64,000 bases of DNA from Pseudidiomarina aquimaris (GCF_003987395.1 NZ_PIPT01000002.1:62001-126000), one strand, 5' to 3'. Positions 49,861 to 61,800 are shown, numbered from the stretch's first letter. Notes: generated by a model not told the origin, from the letters alone. Program-made: numbers and translations.

Positions 49861-50450
49861 CAGGCTTGCTCCCCGTCTTCACCCACCAAAATAGTGGTGT
49901 CGTCAATGTAGTAATGCGGTGGCACCACCAAATTGTACGGCGCAGGTACGCCCGAGAAGACGCGACCAGCGATGTCAAACTTAGAACCATGACACGGACA
50001 GAAGAAACCTGCGCTGATCCCTTCAACTTGCTCACCGAAAGAATCTTCAAGATACTGCGGTGAACAACCTAAGTGCGTACAAATACCGACCGCTACAAAG
50101 TATTCTTCTTTGCGCGAACGATACAAGTTTGCCGCATATGGAGGCTGTTGAGGTTCTTCTGAATTAGGGTCACGTAATTGATCTGCTAAACCATCAAGGC
50201 TGTTCAGCATTTCTGGAGTACGACGCACAACCCAAACAGGCTGACCACGCCATTCCACACGAATCATTTGACCCGGTTCGGCTTTTCCGATGTTCACTTC
50301 CACTGGCGCACCCGCGTTCTTCGCTTTCGCACTCGGGTTCCATGACGCAATGAAAGGAACGGCAACACCCACCGCGCCTGCTGCACCAACCACAGAGGTT
50401 GCGACAGTCAGAAAACGACGGCGGCCTTTATCTACAGGCGCATTGCTCAT
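49860..50450 (-). CDS. petA: Rieske iron-sulfur subunit of the bc1 complex
   Basis: A 196-aa protein with a Tat-type signal anchor (RRRFLTVATSVVGAAGAVG) and the [2Fe-2S] ligand boxes CTHLGC and CPCHGS. It carries electrons from quinol to cytochrome c1. The ATG at 50450 has GGAG about nine bases upstream and puts the twin arginines close to the N terminus; a longer frame to 50486 is possible. It is the first gene of petABC-sspAB. Confidence 0.95.
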   Translation of the reverse strand: MSNAPVDKGRRRFLTVATSVVGAAGAVGVAVPFIASWNPSAKAKNAGAPVEVNIGKAEPGQMIRVEWRGQPVWVVRRTPEMLNSLDGLADQLRDPNSEEPQQPPYAANLYRSRKEEYFVAVGICTHLGCSPQYLEDSFGEQVEGISAGFFCPCHGSKFDIAGRVFSGVPAPYNLVVPPHYYIDDTTILVGEDGEQA

Positions 50451-50736
50451 CCACTTACTCTCCAGTTTGGACGCTTTACGGGACATTGCCGCAAAGTCAG
50501 TAATTAGCTGCTGCGTTAGGATTGTTTGTACTTTTACGCACAGACAATCGGCAAAAAAATGCTTTCAGATGATAAAGAAATACCCTGATTTTTACAAGGA
50601 CAAAGACAAAAAAGCGAATAAATGTCTAGCCTGATAAACAAACCATGTTGTCCTTGTTAGCATTTATATACTAGGATTCAGGAAAGTATAGGGAGAAGCC
50701 TCTTGGGCACGACATATAAGGTCATGGTAAATCTAA
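50451..50736. other. Divergent regulatory gap between petA and the desaturase-like gene
   Basis: AT-rich non-coding DNA. It holds a 10-bp inverted repeat, ACAAGGACAA (50594-50603) and TTGTCCTTGT (50648-50657), around a 44-bp centre, and a TATACT (50667-50672) that could be a -10 box towards the right. A clear promoter for petA was not recognised. Confidence 0.4.
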
Positions 50737-51615
50737 ATGGACATCTCTTTTTTTGAGCGAAATCTTACACAAAGCTGGAATCTGTTTCGTTCGAACCTGA
50801 CGGTTTTAGCGGTTTTGCTGGTACTCTTCCTGCTCTTTACTCTTTTAATAAGAAAACGCGAAACGTTAACCTACATCAAGTCAGTGCTTCCTGAGTCACT
50901 TTTGAACTTGCAAGCCATGGGGTTCAACCTTTTGGTGATTCCGCTTTGGATTGCAGTTTTGGCTCCTGCTCTACCGAACTTTACGGATGAGATTGGACTC
51001 AACTTTGCGACCCCATTTTGGGGTATGTTTCCAAACTGGCTTTTGATCCCGATTACGCTGTTCATCGGCGACTTCATTGGCTACTGGCGCCACAGATTCG
51101 AGCATAGCCGTTTCTTTTGGCCTTCTCACGCAATGCATCACTCTGACACACAGATGACGTGGCTGACTTTAGAGAGATTTCACCCGTTCAATCGCATGAC
51201 GACCTTTTTTGTCGACAGTACACTATTAGCATTGATTGGCTTACCTCCATTAATGCTATTTGTGAATAACACTGTGCGACACTATTACGGTTTTTGGGTT
51301 CATGCAAATCTACCATGGGATTATGGAATTCTTGGTCGTATTTTCGTTTCTCCAGCGATGCATCGTTGGCACCACGCACAGGTAAAGAGAGCATATAATG
51401 CTAATTTCGCATCTATTTTCTCGGTGTTTGACCAGTGGTTTGGTACTTATTATGTGCCAGGGGTATGCGAAGAAGCACTTGGCAGTCGAAACGTATCCGG
51501 CCGTTCATTTACTTACCAGCTCACTTATCCATTCCGACCATCTTCCTATAAGCGAACAGATACTGCGAAGAAGTCTGCGCAACCTGCTTCCGACTCCTTG
51601 AACGAGAATACGTAG
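50737..51615 (+). CDS. Sterol desaturase / fatty acid hydroxylase family membrane protein
   Basis: A 292-aa integral membrane protein with hydrophobic segments near residues 22-40, 62-82, 100-120 and 155-175. It has the histidine clusters of the di-iron hydroxylase superfamily: HRFEH, HAMHH and HRWHH. These enzymes hydroxylate or desaturate lipids; the substrate here is unknown. It is a single-gene unit between petA (divergent) and rpsI (convergent). Its DNA is more AT-rich than the flanking genes, which may point to acquisition. Confidence 0.82.
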   Translation: MDISFFERNLTQSWNLFRSNLTVLAVLLVLFLLFTLLIRKRETLTYIKSVLPESLLNLQAMGFNLLVIPLWIAVLAPALPNFTDEIGLNFATPFWGMFPNWLLIPITLFIGDFIGYWRHRFEHSRFFWPSHAMHHSDTQMTWLTLERFHPFNRMTTFFVDSTLLALIGLPPLMLFVNNTVRHYYGFWVHANLPWDYGILGRIFVSPAMHRWHHAQVKRAYNANFASIFSVFDQWFGTYYVPGVCEEALGSRNVSGRSFTYQLTYPFRPSSYKRTDTAKKSAQPASDSLNENT

Positions 51616-51618
51616 ACA

Positions 51619-51646
51619 AAAAACCCGGCACAATGGCCGGGTTTTT
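51619..51646. terminator. Two-way terminator between the desaturase-like gene and rpsI
   Basis: A perfect 11-bp stem AAAAACCCGGC / GCCGGGTTTTT with a 6-nt loop. A/T runs on both sides make it suitable for both convergent transcripts. Confidence 0.9.
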
Positions 51647-51688
51647 GATTTTGCTGAAACGTACAGTTTCGTAAACGGTAATTTGCAA

Positions 51689-52081
51689 TTAACGTTTTGA
51701 GAACTGTGGACGCTTACGAGCTTTGTGCAAGCCAACTTTCTTACGTTCAACTTGACGTGCGTCACGAGTAACGTAACCAGCACGACGTAAGTCGCCACGT
51801 AGAGCTTCGTCGTATTGCATAAGTGCACGAGTGATACCGTGACGCACTGCGCCAGCTTGACCACTTGAACCACCACCTTTAACGGTGATGTACAAATCGA
51901 ATTTCTCAACCATGTCAACAAGCTCAAGTGGCTGACGAACAACCATTTGTGCCGTTTCACGACCGAAGTATTCTTCTAAAGTGCGGTTATTGATGCTGAT
52001 GTTGCCGCTGCCTGGACGCAAGAAAACGCGTGCAGTTGAGCTTTTGCGACGACCAGTACCGTAGTATTGATTCTCTGCCAT
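51689..52081 (-). CDS. rpsI: 30S ribosomal protein S9
   Basis: A 130-aa ribosomal protein. [19 protein letters not shown] at the start and the C-terminal RKRPQFSKR tail, which reaches the P-site tRNA, are characteristic. It is co-transcribed with rplM, 17 nt downstream. Confidence 0.98.
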   Translation of the reverse strand: MAENQYYGTGRRKSSTARVFLRPGSGNISINNRTLEEYFGRETAQMVVRQPLELVDMVEKFDLYITVKGGGSSGQAGAVRHGITRALMQYDEALRGDLRRAGYVTRDARQVERKKVGLHKARKRPQFSKR

Positions 52082-52098
52082 TGTCTTAATGCTCCGTC

Positions 52099-52527
52099 TT
52101 AAATTTCAAGTTGTTTAGGCTGTTGAGCAACATGGTTGTGCTCAGTGCCTGCATATACTTTCAGTTTACGGAACATGGCACGACCTAATGGACCACGAGG
52201 TAACATACCTTTCACCGCTTTCTGAATGACCATTTCTGGTTTCTTGGCGATCAACTTCTCGAAGTTGATTTCCTTGATACCACCTGGATACCCAGAGTGT
52301 GAATAATACATCTTGTCCTGAGCTTTACGGCCAGTTACGGCTACTTTCTCAGCGTTAACGATGATGATGTAATCACCAGTATCAACGTGAGGAGTGTACT
52401 CAGGCTTATGCTTACCACGTAGGCGACGGGCTACTTCAGTCGCCAGACGACCTAAAGTTTTACCCTCAGCGTCAATAACATACCAGTCACGTTGTACAGT
52501 TTCTGGTTTTGCAACAAATGTACTCAT
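52099..52527 (-). CDS. rplM: 50S ribosomal protein L13
   Basis: A 142-aa early-assembly protein of the large subunit. [48 protein letters not shown] is typical. It heads the rplM-rpsI operon and has a strong promoter followed by a structured leader of roughly 115 nt. L13 is reported to control its own operon in E. coli. Confidence 0.98.
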   Translation of the reverse strand: MSTFVAKPETVQRDWYVIDAEGKTLGRLATEVARRLRGKHKPEYTPHVDTGDYIIIVNAEKVAVTGRKAQDKMYYSHSGYPGGIKEINFEKLIAKKPEMVIQKAVKGMLPRGPLGRAMFRKLKVYAGTEHNHVAQQPKQLEI

Positions 52528-52548
52528 TGAAACTTACTCTTTATTAAA

Positions 52549-52610
52549 GGTTCACGACAGTAGTTCCGGGCTTCCCCGCGAACCACAACAACCGTTGTGG
52601 CGTTGCCACA
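52549..52610 (-). promoter_or_regulatory. Structured leader of rplM with alternative hairpins
   Basis: In the RNA, TGTGGC-AAC-GCCACA (52610 to 52596) and CCACAAC-GGTT-GTTGTGG (52600 to 52583) are both perfect hairpins and share the bases 52596-52600, so only one can form at a time. Closer to the start, GGTTC (52584-52580) can pair with GAACC (52553-52549). This resembles an autoregulatory ribosomal-protein leader. Confidence 0.5.
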
Positions 52611-52646
52611 CACTGGTTAGTTGTACCTGTAACGTGGGCTGCGCGG

Positions 52647-52675
52647 ATTATAGGGAAAACCGCTTAAAAGATCAA
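52647..52675 (-). promoter_or_regulatory. rplM-rpsI promoter
   Basis: TTGATC (52670-52675), a 17-bp spacer and TATAAT (52647-52652), read leftwards: a strong sigma-70 promoter. The palindromic repeat copy C abuts its upstream side. Confidence 0.85.
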
Positions 52676-52676
52676 C

Positions 52677-52764
52677 GACGATGTTTGCTATTCGCTGTTC
52701 GCACGCTCGCTTTGCTCGCTTTTTGTTTAAACGAACAGCGAACAGCAAATAGCGAAGAACGCTT
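52677..52764. repeat. Long palindromic repeat, copy C
   Basis: Third copy of the roughly 88-bp palindrome, centred on TTTTTGTTTAAACGAA near 52728. It lies between the zapE stop and the -35 box of the rplM promoter. Confidence 0.75.
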
Positions 52765-52771
52765 TTAGGTT

Positions 52772-53896
52772 TTACGGTTTGTGCTCTAGTGCTAGGTATT
52801 CTTGGCTTTGCATCTCTTGTAAGCGCGAGATACAACGCTGATACTCAAACTTTAACTTACCGTCGGTGTAGATTTCCTCTAGCGGCACCTCGGCTGACAA
52901 GATCAACTTCACGCGGCGCTCGTAAAATTCATCAACGAGCGCCAAGAAGCGCCGCGCGGCGTCATCGTTGTTACCGCCAAGTTGCGGTACGTTGCTTATG
53001 AGCACCGCGTGGTATAGCTGGGCAAGCTCAATATAGTCATTTTGCGAACGCGGCCCACCGCAAATAGCATCAAAATCAAATAGGACAACGTCGTCACACT
53101 CTTTGCGCACGGTAATGTCGCGGCCATTGATACGAATGGTACCGTCAGTGTTGCGACTGCAATGATCAGGCGCCAACTCGGTAAAGTAGCGTTGTAGATT
53201 CTTATCAGCATCCGCATCTAACGGCGAGTGATAAATTTCGGCTTTGGTAAGCGTACGAAGGCGATAATCGATGCCACTGTCGACGTTAATGACTTCACAA
53301 TGCTTTTTAATGAGCTCTATGGCAGGCAAGAAGCGCGCGCGCTGCAGACCATTTTTATACAAATCATCCGGCACAATATTAGAGGTTGCGACCAAGACCA
53401 CGTTGCGCTTGAACAATTCCTGCATTAGCGTGCCCAAGATCATCGCATCGGTGATGTCCTGCACAAAGAATTCGTCAAAGCAGACAATTTGCGCTTCACT
53501 CGCAAGTTTGTCGGCGATGATCGGTAACGGGTCACTTTTACCTTTGAGTTCTTTCAATTCTTTATGCACCCTATGCATAAAGCGATGAAAGTGTACGCGT
53601 AATTTTTGCTCGAATGGTAAGGTGTCGAAAAACGTATCGACCAAATAGGTTTTGCCGCGGCCAACGCCGCCCCAGAAGTAGATTCCCTGCGGTGCTTGGG
53701 GTGTCTTACCAAGCCAGCTTTTTAACGTGTTCAGTAGGCCACCACTTTGCTGCTGGCGAAACCGCAGCATGTCTTCATACAAGCGCTGCAATGCCTCAAC
53801 AGCACGCCGTTGCGCTGCATCTTCAGTGAATCCACCGGAGGCGATGTCCGCTTCATATTTGCTCAATGGGGTGATGTTTTGCGTTGTCACTACCAC
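52772..53896 (-). CDS. zapE: Cell division ATPase ZapE (AFG1-like)
   Basis: A 374-aa AAA-type ATPase of the AFG1 family. Walker A is GGVGRGKTYLVD near residue 78, and Walker B is IVCFDEFFVQDITDAM near 134-150. In E. coli ZapE associates with the Z-ring under certain stresses. The likely start is GTG at 53896 after AGGG; another GTG follows two codons later. Divergent from zapG. Confidence 0.92.
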   Translation of the reverse strand: MVVTTQNITPLSKYEADIASGGFTEDAAQRRAVEALQRLYEDMLRFRQQQSGGLLNTLKSWLGKTPQAPQGIYFWGGVGRGKTYLVDTFFDTLPFEQKLRVHFHRFMHRVHKELKELKGKSDPLPIIADKLASEAQIVCFDEFFVQDITDAMILGTLMQELFKRNVVLVATSNIVPDDLYKNGLQRARFLPAIELIKKHCEVINVDSGIDYRLRTLTKAEIYHSPLDADADKNLQRYFTELAPDHCSRNTDGTIRINGRDITVRKECDDVVLFDFDAICGGPRSQNDYIELAQLYHAVLISNVPQLGGNNDDAARRFLALVDEFYERRVKLILSAEVPLEEIYTDGKLKFEYQRCISRLQEMQSQEYLALEHKP

Positions 53897-53966
53897 TTCG
53901 ACCCTATTCTGGATTATGCTATGGGGAACTAGTTTATCATGTGAAGCGCGTTGTTAAGGAGTTTTT

Positions 53967-54404
53967 ATGAGTGCAATCATTGGCATTCTTTTGGTGTTGG
54001 CAGGAGCTGTGGTCGGTTTCTTTGTGGCTCGCTACTGGCTCAAGGAGCACTCTGATGAGGCGCGTTTAAATGAACAAGTGCAGCAAAGCCGCGAGCAACT
54101 GGCCGCCTATCAACAGGAAGTTGCTGAACATTTTGCGACGGCGAGCGCGTTGGTTGAGCAGCTTGAAGAAACGCAAGAGAAGCTCAAAGCTTATCTAAGC
54201 CACAGTTCAGAGATTCTGCAACAGGAACAAACGCAACCAAGCTTGCCGTTTTTTGCCGAAGACACCATGCGCCAACTGCGCATGGCCAGTCAGCTGCAAA
54301 AAGATAGCTCGCAAGCGAAAAAAGAAACGGCAGAAGCGCCTCCGCGCGACTATTCGGATAAAAAAAGCGGAATTTTTTCTAGCTCGAAAGAAAAAACATC
54401 TTGA
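53967..54404 (+). CDS. zapG: Envelope/division protein ZapG (YhcB, DUF1043)
   Basis: A 145-aa bitopic protein: one N-terminal transmembrane helix (about residues 3-23), then a long coiled coil (about 28-85) and a Ser/Lys-rich tail. The segment HFATASALVEQL is characteristic of the family, which links cell division and envelope growth. It has a strong AAGGAG site. Its position between zapE and degQ matches E. coli. Confidence 0.9.
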   Translation: MSAIIGILLVLAGAVVGFFVARYWLKEHSDEARLNEQVQQSREQLAAYQQEVAEHFATASALVEQLEETQEKLKAYLSHSSEILQQEQTQPSLPFFAEDTMRQLRMASQLQKDSSQAKKETAEAPPRDYSDKKSGIFSSSKEKTS

Positions 54405-54418
54405 AACATTCTTGAGCT

Positions 54419-54445
54419 GAACTTATCTCCATAGGGTAGGTCTTT
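54419..54445 (+). promoter_or_regulatory. Sigma-E-like promoter for degQ
   Basis: GAACTT (54419-54424), a 16-bp spacer and TCTTT (54441-54445) resemble the sigma-E pattern (GGAACTT-N16-TCTGA). A small perfect hairpin CATGCT-GCTG-AGCATG (54455-54470) follows in the leader, before a GAAGGAG ribosome site. Confidence 0.5.
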
Positions 54446-54499
54446 ACTTGCACACATGCTGCTGAGCATGAAAGTGTTGATTGAAGGAGTCTGTACCCT

Positions 54500-55849
54500 A
54501 TGAGAACAAAGTTCATTGCAGTTCTAGCACTTACTGGCCTGTTAACCCTTGGCGGGAGCGCTCAGGCCAATATCCCTTTTTTCAGCAATAAAGATGAGAC
54601 GCCGACCCTGGCGCCGATGCTGGAAGAAGTGACCCCTGCTGTCGTCAACATCTCGGTGAAAGGTAGCCGCGAGGTACGGCAGCGTATCCCCGATATGTTC
54701 CGTTTCTTTTTTGGCCCTAACGGCCCCCGCGAACAGGTTCAAGAACGACCGTTTCGTGGGCTTGGCTCTGGGGTCATTATTGATGCCGACAACGGTTATG
54801 TCGTTACCAACAATCACGTCATCGATGGCGCCAGCGAAATTCTTGTCACGCTTAAAGATGGTGAGCAGTTTGATGCTGAAGTGATTGGTACTGACGCTAA
54901 CTCTGACATCGCTTTATTGAAAATCAAAGATGGCAAAGACCTTACCGAAATCGAAATCGGCAGCTCTGCTGATCTACGCGTGGGTGACTTCGTTGTTGCC
55001 ATTGGTAACCCTTTTGGCCTCGGCCAAACCGTGACCTCTGGGATTGTTAGCGCCCTTGGCCGCAGCGGCTTGGGTATTGAGGAGATTGAAAACTTTATTC
55101 AAACCGATGCCGCCATTAACAGCGGTAACTCCGGTGGCGCACTGGTAACGCTCGATGGCAAGTTGATTGGTATCAACACGGCTATTTTAGGACCCAATGG
55201 CGGCAACATTGGCATTGGCTTCGCGATTCCGTCCGACATGATGGAAGCGCTGGTTCAGCAGCTCATTGAGTTCGGCGAAGTCCGTCGTGGCGTCTTAGGC
55301 GTACGCGGCAATGATTTAACTGCCGACATCGCCAAAGCGCTTAATTTAGATGCAAACCAAGGCGCATTCATAGCTGAAGTTGTACCAGATAGTGCCGCTG
55401 CTGAAGCTGGCATGCAGTCGGGCGATGTCATAATTGCCGTGAATGGTGAAAAGATTCGCAGCTTTGCTGACTTGAGTGCACGCGTCAAAACCCTAGGTGT
55501 GGGTAAACCTTTCGATGTCACTGTGTTGCGTGATGGCGATGAACGCACGTTTGAGGTCACTCTCTCTGCTGAGGAAACCGCAGTTGCAGCGGAGCAACTT
55601 CATCCAGCTCTGCAAGGCGCAACACTTGCTCCAAACGAAGGCGGTGGCATTACCATTACCGAGCTTGAAGAAGGCTCCATGGCTGCCCGTTATGGCCTGC
55701 GCAAGGACGACATTATCAGCGCTGTAAACCGCCAGCCGGTCAATACCGTAAGCGAACTACGCAGCGCCTTGGATAACGCTGACGGCGTGGTGGCACTCAA
55801 TATACGCCGCGGTAATTCTTCTTTGTACCTTGTTTTACGTGGTAGTTAA
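54500..55849 (+). CDS. degQ: Periplasmic Do-family serine protease
   Basis: A 449-aa trypsin-like protease/chaperone. A signal peptide ends near AQA (residue 23). The triad is intact: His in VVTNNHVIDGA, Asp in NSDIALLK and Ser in NSGNSGGAL. Two PDZ domains follow (about 255-345 and 365-445). Size and pairing with degS match DegQ, but it may also cover the DegP role. A terminator follows. Confidence 0.95.
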   Translation: MRTKFIAVLALTGLLTLGGSAQANIPFFSNKDETPTLAPMLEEVTPAVVNISVKGSREVRQRIPDMFRFFFGPNGPREQVQERPFRGLGSGVIIDADNGYVVTNNHVIDGASEILVTLKDGEQFDAEVIGTDANSDIALLKIKDGKDLTEIEIGSSADLRVGDFVVAIGNPFGLGQTVTSGIVSALGRSGLGIEEIENFIQTDAAINSGNSGGALVTLDGKLIGINTAILGPNGGNIGIGFAIPSDMMEALVQQLIEFGEVRRGVLGVRGNDLTADIAKALNLDANQGAFIAEVVPDSAAAEAGMQSGDVIIAVNGEKIRSFADLSARVKTLGVGKPFDVTVLRDGDERTFEVTLSAEETAVAAEQLHPALQGATLAPNEGGGITITELEEGSMAARYGLRKDDIISAVNRQPVNTVSELRSALDNADGVVALNIRRGNSSLYLVLRGS

Positions 55850-55893
55850 CCCCACTAAAGTAAAACAGGCATAAAATCACAGCGCACATTTAT

Positions 55894-55924
55894 AAGGCAG
55901 TCTTTAAAGGCTGCCTTCTTTTTT
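55894..55924 (+). terminator. Intrinsic terminator after degQ
   Basis: AAGGCAG (55894-55900) pairs with CTGCCTT (55911-55917) and is followed by a T run (55919-55924). It separates degQ from degS. Confidence 0.85.
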
Positions 55925-55975
55925 GCAGAAGTGGTATGCTTTTGTTTATTACAATAATTCAAATGGAATCCAGAT

Positions 55976-58553
<2,578 letters not shown>

Positions 58554-58577
58554 GAATCTCTGTCTTTTTTTCGTGTC

Positions 58578-58871
58578 TTAAATGGCTAAGAGCTCAGTCG
58601 CGCCACTCACGTCGACAATCGCTCTAAATTGTTGACTCGGTTGCACGATGGTTAGTTCACATTGCTGCTGTAATAAGTGTTTTTTTAATTGCAGCAACAT
58701 GGCCACACCAGCAGAATCAACATGTTCGAGCCCAGCTAAATCCACTTCGATTTGCTTTTTATCTTCATACCATTGGTCGCGCTCGAGCCATGCCTGCGGC
58801 ACTGTCTCACGGGTAAGCTCGCCACTAAAGACCAGCTTACCGTCATTATGCTGCCAAGAAAACGCTGCCAT
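58578..58871 (-). CDS. mlaB: Mla complex STAS protein MlaB
   Basis: A 97-aa STAS-domain protein that supports assembly and activity of the MlaFEDB phospholipid transporter. The DSAG motif (LEHVDSAGVAMLLQLKKHL) has the conserved serine. The start at 58871 gives MAAFSWQHNDG and lies one base after the mlaC stop; a longer frame would only read mlaC. Confidence 0.9.
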   Translation of the reverse strand: MAAFSWQHNDGKLVFSGELTRETVPQAWLERDQWYEDKKQIEVDLAGLEHVDSAGVAMLLQLKKHLLQQQCELTIVQPSQQFRAIVDVSGATELLAI

Positions 58872-58872
58872 G

Positions 58873-59535
58873 CTAGCTTTGCCCTTCTTGATACGGCTGA
58901 ATGGGTTCCTGTGACTTCTCACGCAACAGTTCGATAGTACCGTCGATACCACGACTGCGAATGACCGAAGAAATTTCAGCAGCTTTACTGTTCAGCAAGC
59001 TAACACCCTCAACCACCAAATCATAGGCTTTCCACAAGCGTTCGTCGTTGTCATAGCGAAGTTTGAAATCAAGACGGATCGGCGGACGACCTTCTTCAAT
59101 CAGGCGCGTGTTCACTTCCACCATGCGATCTTCTGGACCCAATTCGCGTACACGCTCAAACTGGAAGTCATGTTTGTTTTCATCGTATTGCGTGAAAGCA
59201 CGGCCGTAAGTCGCAATCAAATACTCACGAAACACTGCATAGAATTGCTGACGCTGCTCAGCGGTGGTGTCTTTTAGGTTACGACCTAGAACACGCTTGG
59301 CCGCATAAGTCGAATCTACATATGGCATCAACTCTTCACGAATGATTTCACGCAAGTAGTCGAGGTCTTCATTAATTTTAGAGCGTTCATTAGCGATACG
59401 CTCGGCGGTCTTATTTGCCACGCGTTCAAGTAACGCATAAGGATTTTCATCGCGCACCACATCGGAATTCGCTTGCGCAATTCCGGTGACCACTAACAAC
59501 GCTGTCAACATCAATGCTGATAAAGTTTTCATCAA
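58873..59535 (-). CDS. mlaC: Periplasmic phospholipid-binding protein MlaC
   Basis: A 220-aa periplasmic shuttle between the outer-membrane MlaA complex and the inner-membrane transporter. A signal peptide ends near AQA (residue 21). The mature region NPYALLERVANKTAERI...LVPYVDSTYAAKRVLG-like pattern is typical. Two adjacent ATG codons begin the frame. Confidence 0.94.
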   Translation of the reverse strand: MMKTLSALMLTALLVVTGIAQANSDVVRDENPYALLERVANKTAERIANERSKINEDLDYLREIIREELMPYVDSTYAAKRVLGRNLKDTTAEQRQQFYAVFREYLIATYGRAFTQYDENKHDFQFERVRELGPEDRMVEVNTRLIEEGRPPIRLDFKLRYDNDERLWKAYDLVVEGVSLLNSKAAEISSVIRSRGIDGTIELLREKSQEPIQPYQEGQS

Positions 59536-59541
59536 AACTCC

Positions 59542-60009
59542 TTAATCATTGCCTTGGCTAAATAAAAACTGACCAATCAGATCCTCGAGTACCAAAGCTG
59601 ACTTCGTATCGTGGATATAATCACCGTTTTCTAGCATTTCAACGGTGTCATCAATAAATCCAGGGCTCAGACCAATATACTGCTCGCCCAATAAGCCAGA
59701 AGTTAGTATTGAGACCGATGAAGAGCTCGAAAATTCATTATAATCCTGACTAATTGTCATCTCGACGAGCGGCTCATAATAATCACCATCTAGGGTGATC
59801 TTGCTCACTCGCCCAACCAAAACGCCACCCACTTTAACCGGAGAGCGTTCTTTCAGGCCACCAATGTTGTCGAACTTTGCATATAATTTATATGTCTCGC
59901 CATTGCTGTAGAAATTAGTATTCGCCGCGCGCAAGCCTAAAAAGAGCAATGCCAACACGCCAATAATGACAAAAAAACCGACTGCTAACTGCGTATTTCT
60001 TGATTCCAT
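59542..60009 (-). CDS. mlaD: MCE-domain lipid transfer protein MlaD
   Basis: A 155-aa protein with one N-terminal transmembrane helix (about 8-26) and a single MCE domain (YAKFDNIGGLKERSPVKVGGVLVGRV). It forms the hexameric periplasmic ring of the Mla transporter. It begins 6 nt after mlaE. Confidence 0.96.
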   Translation of the reverse strand: MESRNTQLAVGFFVIIGVLALLFLGLRAANTNFYSNGETYKLYAKFDNIGGLKERSPVKVGGVLVGRVSKITLDGDYYEPLVEMTISQDYNEFSSSSSVSILTSGLLGEQYIGLSPGFIDDTVEMLENGDYIHDTKSALVLEDLIGQFLFSQGND

Positions 60010-60015
60010 AACTAT

Positions 60016-60792
60016 TTATCCAAACATAAGTGCAGTGAGAACAAAATCTAGACCGAGAACTGCCAATGACGCGGTAACCACGGTTGACGTCGTTGCGCGA
60101 CTGATACCTACTGAGGTAGGCACGCAGTGATAGCCTTTGTGCAGCGCTATCCAGGTCACCACGAAGGCAAAGACCAAACTTTTAATAATGCCGTTAAGGA
60201 TGTCCTGTCCCCACTCGACATTCGCTTGCATGACGGACCAAAAAGCCCCATCGTCGACGCCTAACCAACGTACCCCGACCAAGTACCCGCCATAAATACC
60301 AACGGCTGAAAAGATCATGGCCAACAAAGGCATACTGTAAAATCCTGCCCAGAAACGCGGTGAAATCACGCGGCGCAATGGATCAACAGCCATCATTTCC
60401 AAACTTGATAATTGTTCGGTTGCTTTCATCAGACCGATTTCTGCGGTCAGTGCTGAACCTGCGCGCCCAGCAAATAACAACGCGGTAACCACTGGGCCTA
60501 ATTCACGCAGTAACGACAAAGCCACCATCGGCCCCAAGCTTTGTTCGGCGCCGAAATCGACTAATATGGTGTAACCCTGCAAGCCCAACACCATGCCGAT
60601 AAACAAGCCACTTACAACAATAATCACTAGCGAAAGCACGCCAACCGAATACATTTGTTGCATTAACAATGGCCAAGACTTACGCAACTGTGGCTTACCT
60701 ACTAACGCACGTAGCAGCATCACCATGGCTTGCCCAGCGCCAGCAATACTATCCAGAACGTTCTTACCGAGCCCAGCGACTTTATTTAGCAT
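60016..60792 (-). CDS. mlaE: Mla transporter permease MlaE
   Basis: A 258-aa integral membrane permease of the MlaE family. [38 protein letters not shown] is the conserved core, and GVSRATT-like [16 protein letters not shown] lies near the C terminus. It overlaps mlaF by 11 nt. Confidence 0.96.
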   Translation of the reverse strand: MLNKVAGLGKNVLDSIAGAGQAMVMLLRALVGKPQLRKSWPLLMQQMYSVGVLSLVIIVVSGLFIGMVLGLQGYTILVDFGAEQSLGPMVALSLLRELGPVVTALLFAGRAGSALTAEIGLMKATEQLSSLEMMAVDPLRRVISPRFWAGFYSMPLLAMIFSAVGIYGGYLVGVRWLGVDDGAFWSVMQANVEWGQDILNGIIKSLVFAFVVTWIALHKGYHCVPTSVGISRATTSTVVTASLAVLGLDFVLTALMFG

Positions 60793-61621
60793 GTTCGCCT
60801 CCTTGCGCCGTACCCAGAATTTCTTCGGCTAGACTCGGTGCACGGTAATGGAAAGGTACTGGCCCATCCGCTTCACCGGATAAAAATTGATGCACCAGCG
60901 GCTCCTTAGACTGCTTCAACTCTTCCGGCGTACCTTCAGCGACCACTTTCTTGTCAGCAATAATCACTACTTTGTCTGCAATTGTCAGTACTTCCGCCAC
61001 GTCATGAGTGACCACAACACTGGTTAATCCCAACGAGTTATTTAACGACTTAATCAGTTTGACGATCACGCCCATAGAAATAGGGTCTTGTCCGGCAAAA
61101 GGCTCGTCGTACATGATGAGGTCTGGGTCTAACGCAATAGCTCGAGCCAATGCGGCTCGACGCGCCATACCACCAGAGAGCTCCGCAGGCATCAAATGTC
61201 GTGCGCCGCGCAAGCCAACCGCTTCGAGCTTCATCAGCACGATGGTTTCGATGATCTCTTCACTCAACTTGCTGTGTTCACGCAGCGGGAATGCAATATT
61301 TTCATAGACTGACATGTCGGTGAACAACGCGCCGCTTTGGAACAGCATGCTCATGCGTTTACGTTGCTCATATAAGTCGCTACGTGAGAGCGCTGGAATG
61401 TTGTGACCTTCAAACTCAATCGTGCCGCGCTGCGGTTTTAATTGACCACCCATGAGCCGCAATAAGGTTGTTTTACCGATACCACTAGGGCCCATGATGG
61501 CGGTAATCTTGCCACGCGGGATCCGTAAACTCAGGTCCTTGTAGACCTGATGCGCACCATAACTGTGCGCAAAGTCCAGACTTTCAATGACAATCAGGTC
61601 ATCCATCTGAGCGCTTGACAT
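60782..61621 (-). CDS. mlaF: Mla transporter ATPase MlaF
   Basis: A 279-aa ABC ATPase. Walker A is [13 protein letters not shown] near residue 45, the signature is [15 protein letters not shown], Walker B is [13 protein letters not shown] and the switch His is in VVTHDVAE. First gene of mlaFEDCB-ibaG-murA. In E. coli yrbG stands between mlaF and kdsD; here kdsD follows directly on the other strand. Confidence 0.96.
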   Translation of the reverse strand: MSSAQMDDLIVIESLDFAHSYGAHQVYKDLSLRIPRGKITAIMGPSGIGKTTLLRLMGGQLKPQRGTIEFEGHNIPALSRSDLYEQRKRMSMLFQSGALFTDMSVYENIAFPLREHSKLSEEIIETIVLMKLEAVGLRGARHLMPAELSGGMARRAALARAIALDPDLIMYDEPFAGQDPISMGVIVKLIKSLNNSLGLTSVVVTHDVAEVLTIADKVVIIADKKVVAEGTPEELKQSKEPLVHQFLSGEADGPVPFHYRAPSLAEEILGTAQGGEHAK

Positions 61622-61800
61622 AGCAGGTTCTTCCTTCCGTTTCCTACCGCCTAGTTTACCTGAAAACGAGGGGTTTCCCTAGCTGCTAGGGGTAAAATTT
61701 GTGACAAATCGTTTGCTGATAGCAGTTTTACGTCTGCATTTGCAGAATCGATCGGTTATGATTGTACTATTGCTACTTGATAGGCGACATAGGGTTAAGC
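61622..61800. promoter_or_regulatory. Divergent promoter region mlaF / kdsD
   Basis: A perfect inverted repeat CCCTAG-CTG-CTAGGG (61677-61691) lies near the middle. TATGAT (61757-61762) is a possible -10 for kdsD and a TAAACT around 61656 a possible -10 for mlaF; no good -35 boxes were seen. The regulator of the inverted repeat, if any, is unknown. Confidence 0.4.
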
